Origin: Accumulibacter sp.
GTDB taxonomy: Bacteria > Pseudomonadota > Gammaproteobacteria > Burkholderiales > Rhodocyclaceae
Assembly (NCBI GenBank): GCA_031284185.1
Contig: JAITAJ010000246.1
Location: forward strand, 1 to 7,106
Direction of reading: 5' to 3'
DNA: 7,106 nt
A program made the position numbers and the translations under genes. The notes beneath the pieces are model-generated. The model did not search any database, had not been told where the DNA came from, and worked only from the letters and a program-made list of their open reading frames with translations. This document shows, piece after piece, positions 6,545-7,106 of the stretch. The stretch's first letter is position 1; each line of letters starts with the position of its first letter.

Positions 6545-6592
6545 GCTTGCGGCGCTTCGCGCCGTTCAGATGACAGAAAACCGAGCGATCGG
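6491..6592 (+). repeat. composite 3'-end repeat element, copy 2 (ligase side)
   Basis: It begins GTTCAGAAGACAG inside the ligase reading frame and passes through GTTTCAGAGGACAG and CTTGAGAGGACAGAAGACAG. It then reaches GATGAGC, which supplies the TGA stop, the hairpin at 6550-6564, TTCAGATGACAG, and the palindrome AAAACCGAGCGATCGG (6577-6592). In this copy the palindrome is decayed: the core CCGA/TCGG remains but the T tract is replaced by GGGG. Part order and sequence match copy 1 (inverted) and copy 3 (inverted). Confidence 0.85.
6550..6564. repeat. GC hairpin of the composite element (TTC loop)
   Basis: CGGCGC and GCGCCG form a perfect 6-pair stem around TTC, six bases after the ligase stop codon. 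It is the reverse complement of the hairpin at 6791-6805. Confidence 0.7.
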
Positions 6593-6593
6593 G

Positions 6594-6656
6594 GTCAGAG
6601 GACAGCGCTTGGGGTTCAGAGGACAGCGCTTGGGGTTCAGAGGACAGCGCTTGGAG
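6594..6656 (+). repeat. 21-bp tandem repeat, three copies
   Basis: The unit TTCAGAGGACAGCGCTTGGGG occurs at 6594-6614 (first base G instead of T), 6615-6635 (exact) and 6636-6656 (last bases GGAG). The period of 21 is three heptads. The near-identity of neighbouring copies points to recent local duplication by slippage or unequal exchange. Confidence 0.9.
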
Positions 6657-6807
6657 AAGACAGAGGACAGAAAACCCGAGCGCTCGGTTTTCTGTCCTCT
6701 GGACGGCGCGACAGCGCCGCAAGTCAGAAGACAGTGCTTGGAGAGGACAGAAGACAGAGAACCCGAGCGCTCGGTTTTCTGTCCTCTGGACGGCGCGAAG
6801 CGCCGCA
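6651..6807. repeat. 87-bp-period direct duplication containing two terminator/hairpin modules
   Basis: The stretch beginning TTGGAGARGACAG at 6651 recurs from 6738. Both copies run through the CCGAGCGCTCGG palindrome (6676-6687 and 6763-6774), TTTTCTGTCCTCTGGA and the GC hairpin (6704-6719 and 6791-6805). The copies differ at a few bases and in hairpin loop (GACA against GAA). This is a local duplication inside the repeat cluster, and no gene is present in it. Confidence 0.85.
6661..6701. terminator. long bidirectional terminator-like hairpin between convergent genes
   Basis: CAGAGGACAGAAAAC plus CGAG on the left pairs with CTCG plus GTTTTCTGTCCTCTG on the right, 19 pairs in all, with one unpaired C at 6676. 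The inner part is a GC-rich palindrome flanked by A and T tracts, so either transcript would form a stem followed by U residues. It lies between the rightward ligase and the leftward autotransporter, where a shared terminator is expected. A second, less perfect version is centred near 6768. Confidence 0.65.
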
Positions 6808-6917
6808 AACTCATCTGTCTTCTGTCCCCTATCCTCTGTCCTCTGGACCTGTCTTCTGTCCTCTCTAACCGCTGTCCTCTGAAACTCTGTCCTCTCAAAC
6901 CGCTGTCCTCTGACATT
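6761..6917 (-). repeat. composite 3'-end repeat element, copy 3 (autotransporter side)
   Basis: Read leftward from 6917, it starts GCAATGTCAGAGGACAG and has a heptad array longer than the other copies (joints CGGTTTGAGAGG, CGGTTAGAGAGG and GGTCCAGAGG). It then reaches GACAGATGAG, the hairpin at 6791-6805, and the CCGAGCGCTCGG palindrome at 6763-6774. The segment from GACAGATGAG through the hairpin is nearly identical to that of copy 2 on the opposite strand. It starts six bases after the stop codon of the autotransporter gene. Confidence 0.85.
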
Positions 6918-6920
6918 GCT

Positions 6921-7106
6921 TCAAAACCGATAGTTCAGCCTGAAACTGCCAGTCACGCCGTCCCGCTTGCCGGTGTAGCCCTGAACACCGAGGTCGATCG
7001 TCAGGGGGAGGCTCGGCGAGGGTTTCATGGACAGGCCGATCTCGCCGATGCCGGTGCCGCCCTTCAGGTCCGGCCTCGTGATCTCGTAGCCGTGGGCCGT
7101 CGCTCG
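6921..7106 (-). CDS. autotransporter-type outer-membrane beta-barrel protein, C-terminal fragment
   Basis: Only the last 61 residues lie in the window; the gene continues beyond the right edge. The fragment reads as alternating short amphipathic strands and turns: GGTGIGEIGLSMKPS, LPLTIDLGVQGYTGKRDG and VTGSFRLNYRF. It ends in Phe preceded by alternating residues, the C-terminal signature by which the BAM machinery recognises barrels. The GYTGKRxGVTG turn before the last strand is common in autotransporter barrels. The passenger domain and therefore the function are not visible. Unlike the two other genes bordered by the composite repeat, its stop (TGA) directly follows the terminal Phe and no repeat-encoded tail is added. 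Confidence 0.8.
   Translation of the reverse strand, partial: RATAHGYEITRPDLKGGTGIGEIGLSMKPSPSLPLTIDLGVQGYTGKRDGVTGSFRLNYRF

Noticed and set aside
6566..6916. Minus-strand open frame of 116 codons through the repeat cluster, and a similar 71-codon frame at 6507-6722
   Set aside because: The heptad repeat is open in all frames on both strands, so long frames arise automatically. The translation is low-complexity repeat, with no domain and no convincing ribosome site.
6491..6917. CRISPR array
   Set aside because: Units are 7-21 bases and fused into one another. There are no constant-length unique spacers, no repeat of 23-40 bases with regular spacing, and no cas genes in the window.

Overview
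The window is GC-rich throughout. It carries the gene order TPR lipoprotein-neighbour gene, lolB, ispE, which is a familiar housekeeping block in Betaproteobacteria, together with an acyl-CoA ligase and the end of an autotransporter-type outer-membrane barrel. A Gram-negative betaproteobacterium is the best reading. A Rhodocyclales-like relative is possible, but the sequence alone does not settle it.

Layout. Positions 1-135 hold a composite repeat element: purine/pyrimidine-biased short repeats, a GC hairpin and a terminator-like palindrome. It runs out of the 3' end of a leftward malate/L-lactate dehydrogenase-family gene (114-1172, minus). A divergent intergenic region (1173-1480) holds a perfect -10 box for the leftward gene, three strong inverted repeats, and a good sigma70-type promoter for the rightward genes. 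Next come a secreted TPR-repeat protein (1481-3220), lolB (3313-3894), ispE (3891-4748, overlapping lolB by 4 bases) and an AlkK-like fatty-acid-CoA ligase (4850-6544). From 6491 to 6917 lies a second, larger cluster of the composite repeat. The window ends in the C-terminal 61 residues of a leftward autotransporter beta-barrel (6921-7106, minus).

How the genes relate. LolB (lipoprotein insertion into the outer membrane) and IspE (MEP isoprenoid pathway) are envelope and precursor housekeeping functions, probably cotranscribed with the TPR gene from the promoter near 1384-1411. The ligase follows in the same direction after a 101-base gap and may be read with them or from its own promoter. 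The dehydrogenase is transcribed divergently and has no obvious pathway link.

The notable part is the repeat element. Three copies sit directly at the 3' ends of three unrelated genes, each oriented with its gene. In each, a run of (CAGARGA)-type heptads is followed by a hairpin with conserved CGGCGC/GCGCCG arms and then an AAAACCGAG...CTCGGTTTT palindrome resembling a bidirectional intrinsic terminator. In two of the three genes the repeat has become the coding C-terminus (tails starting VQKT). In the beta-barrel gene it begins six bases after the stop. I do not recognise this element as a named family.
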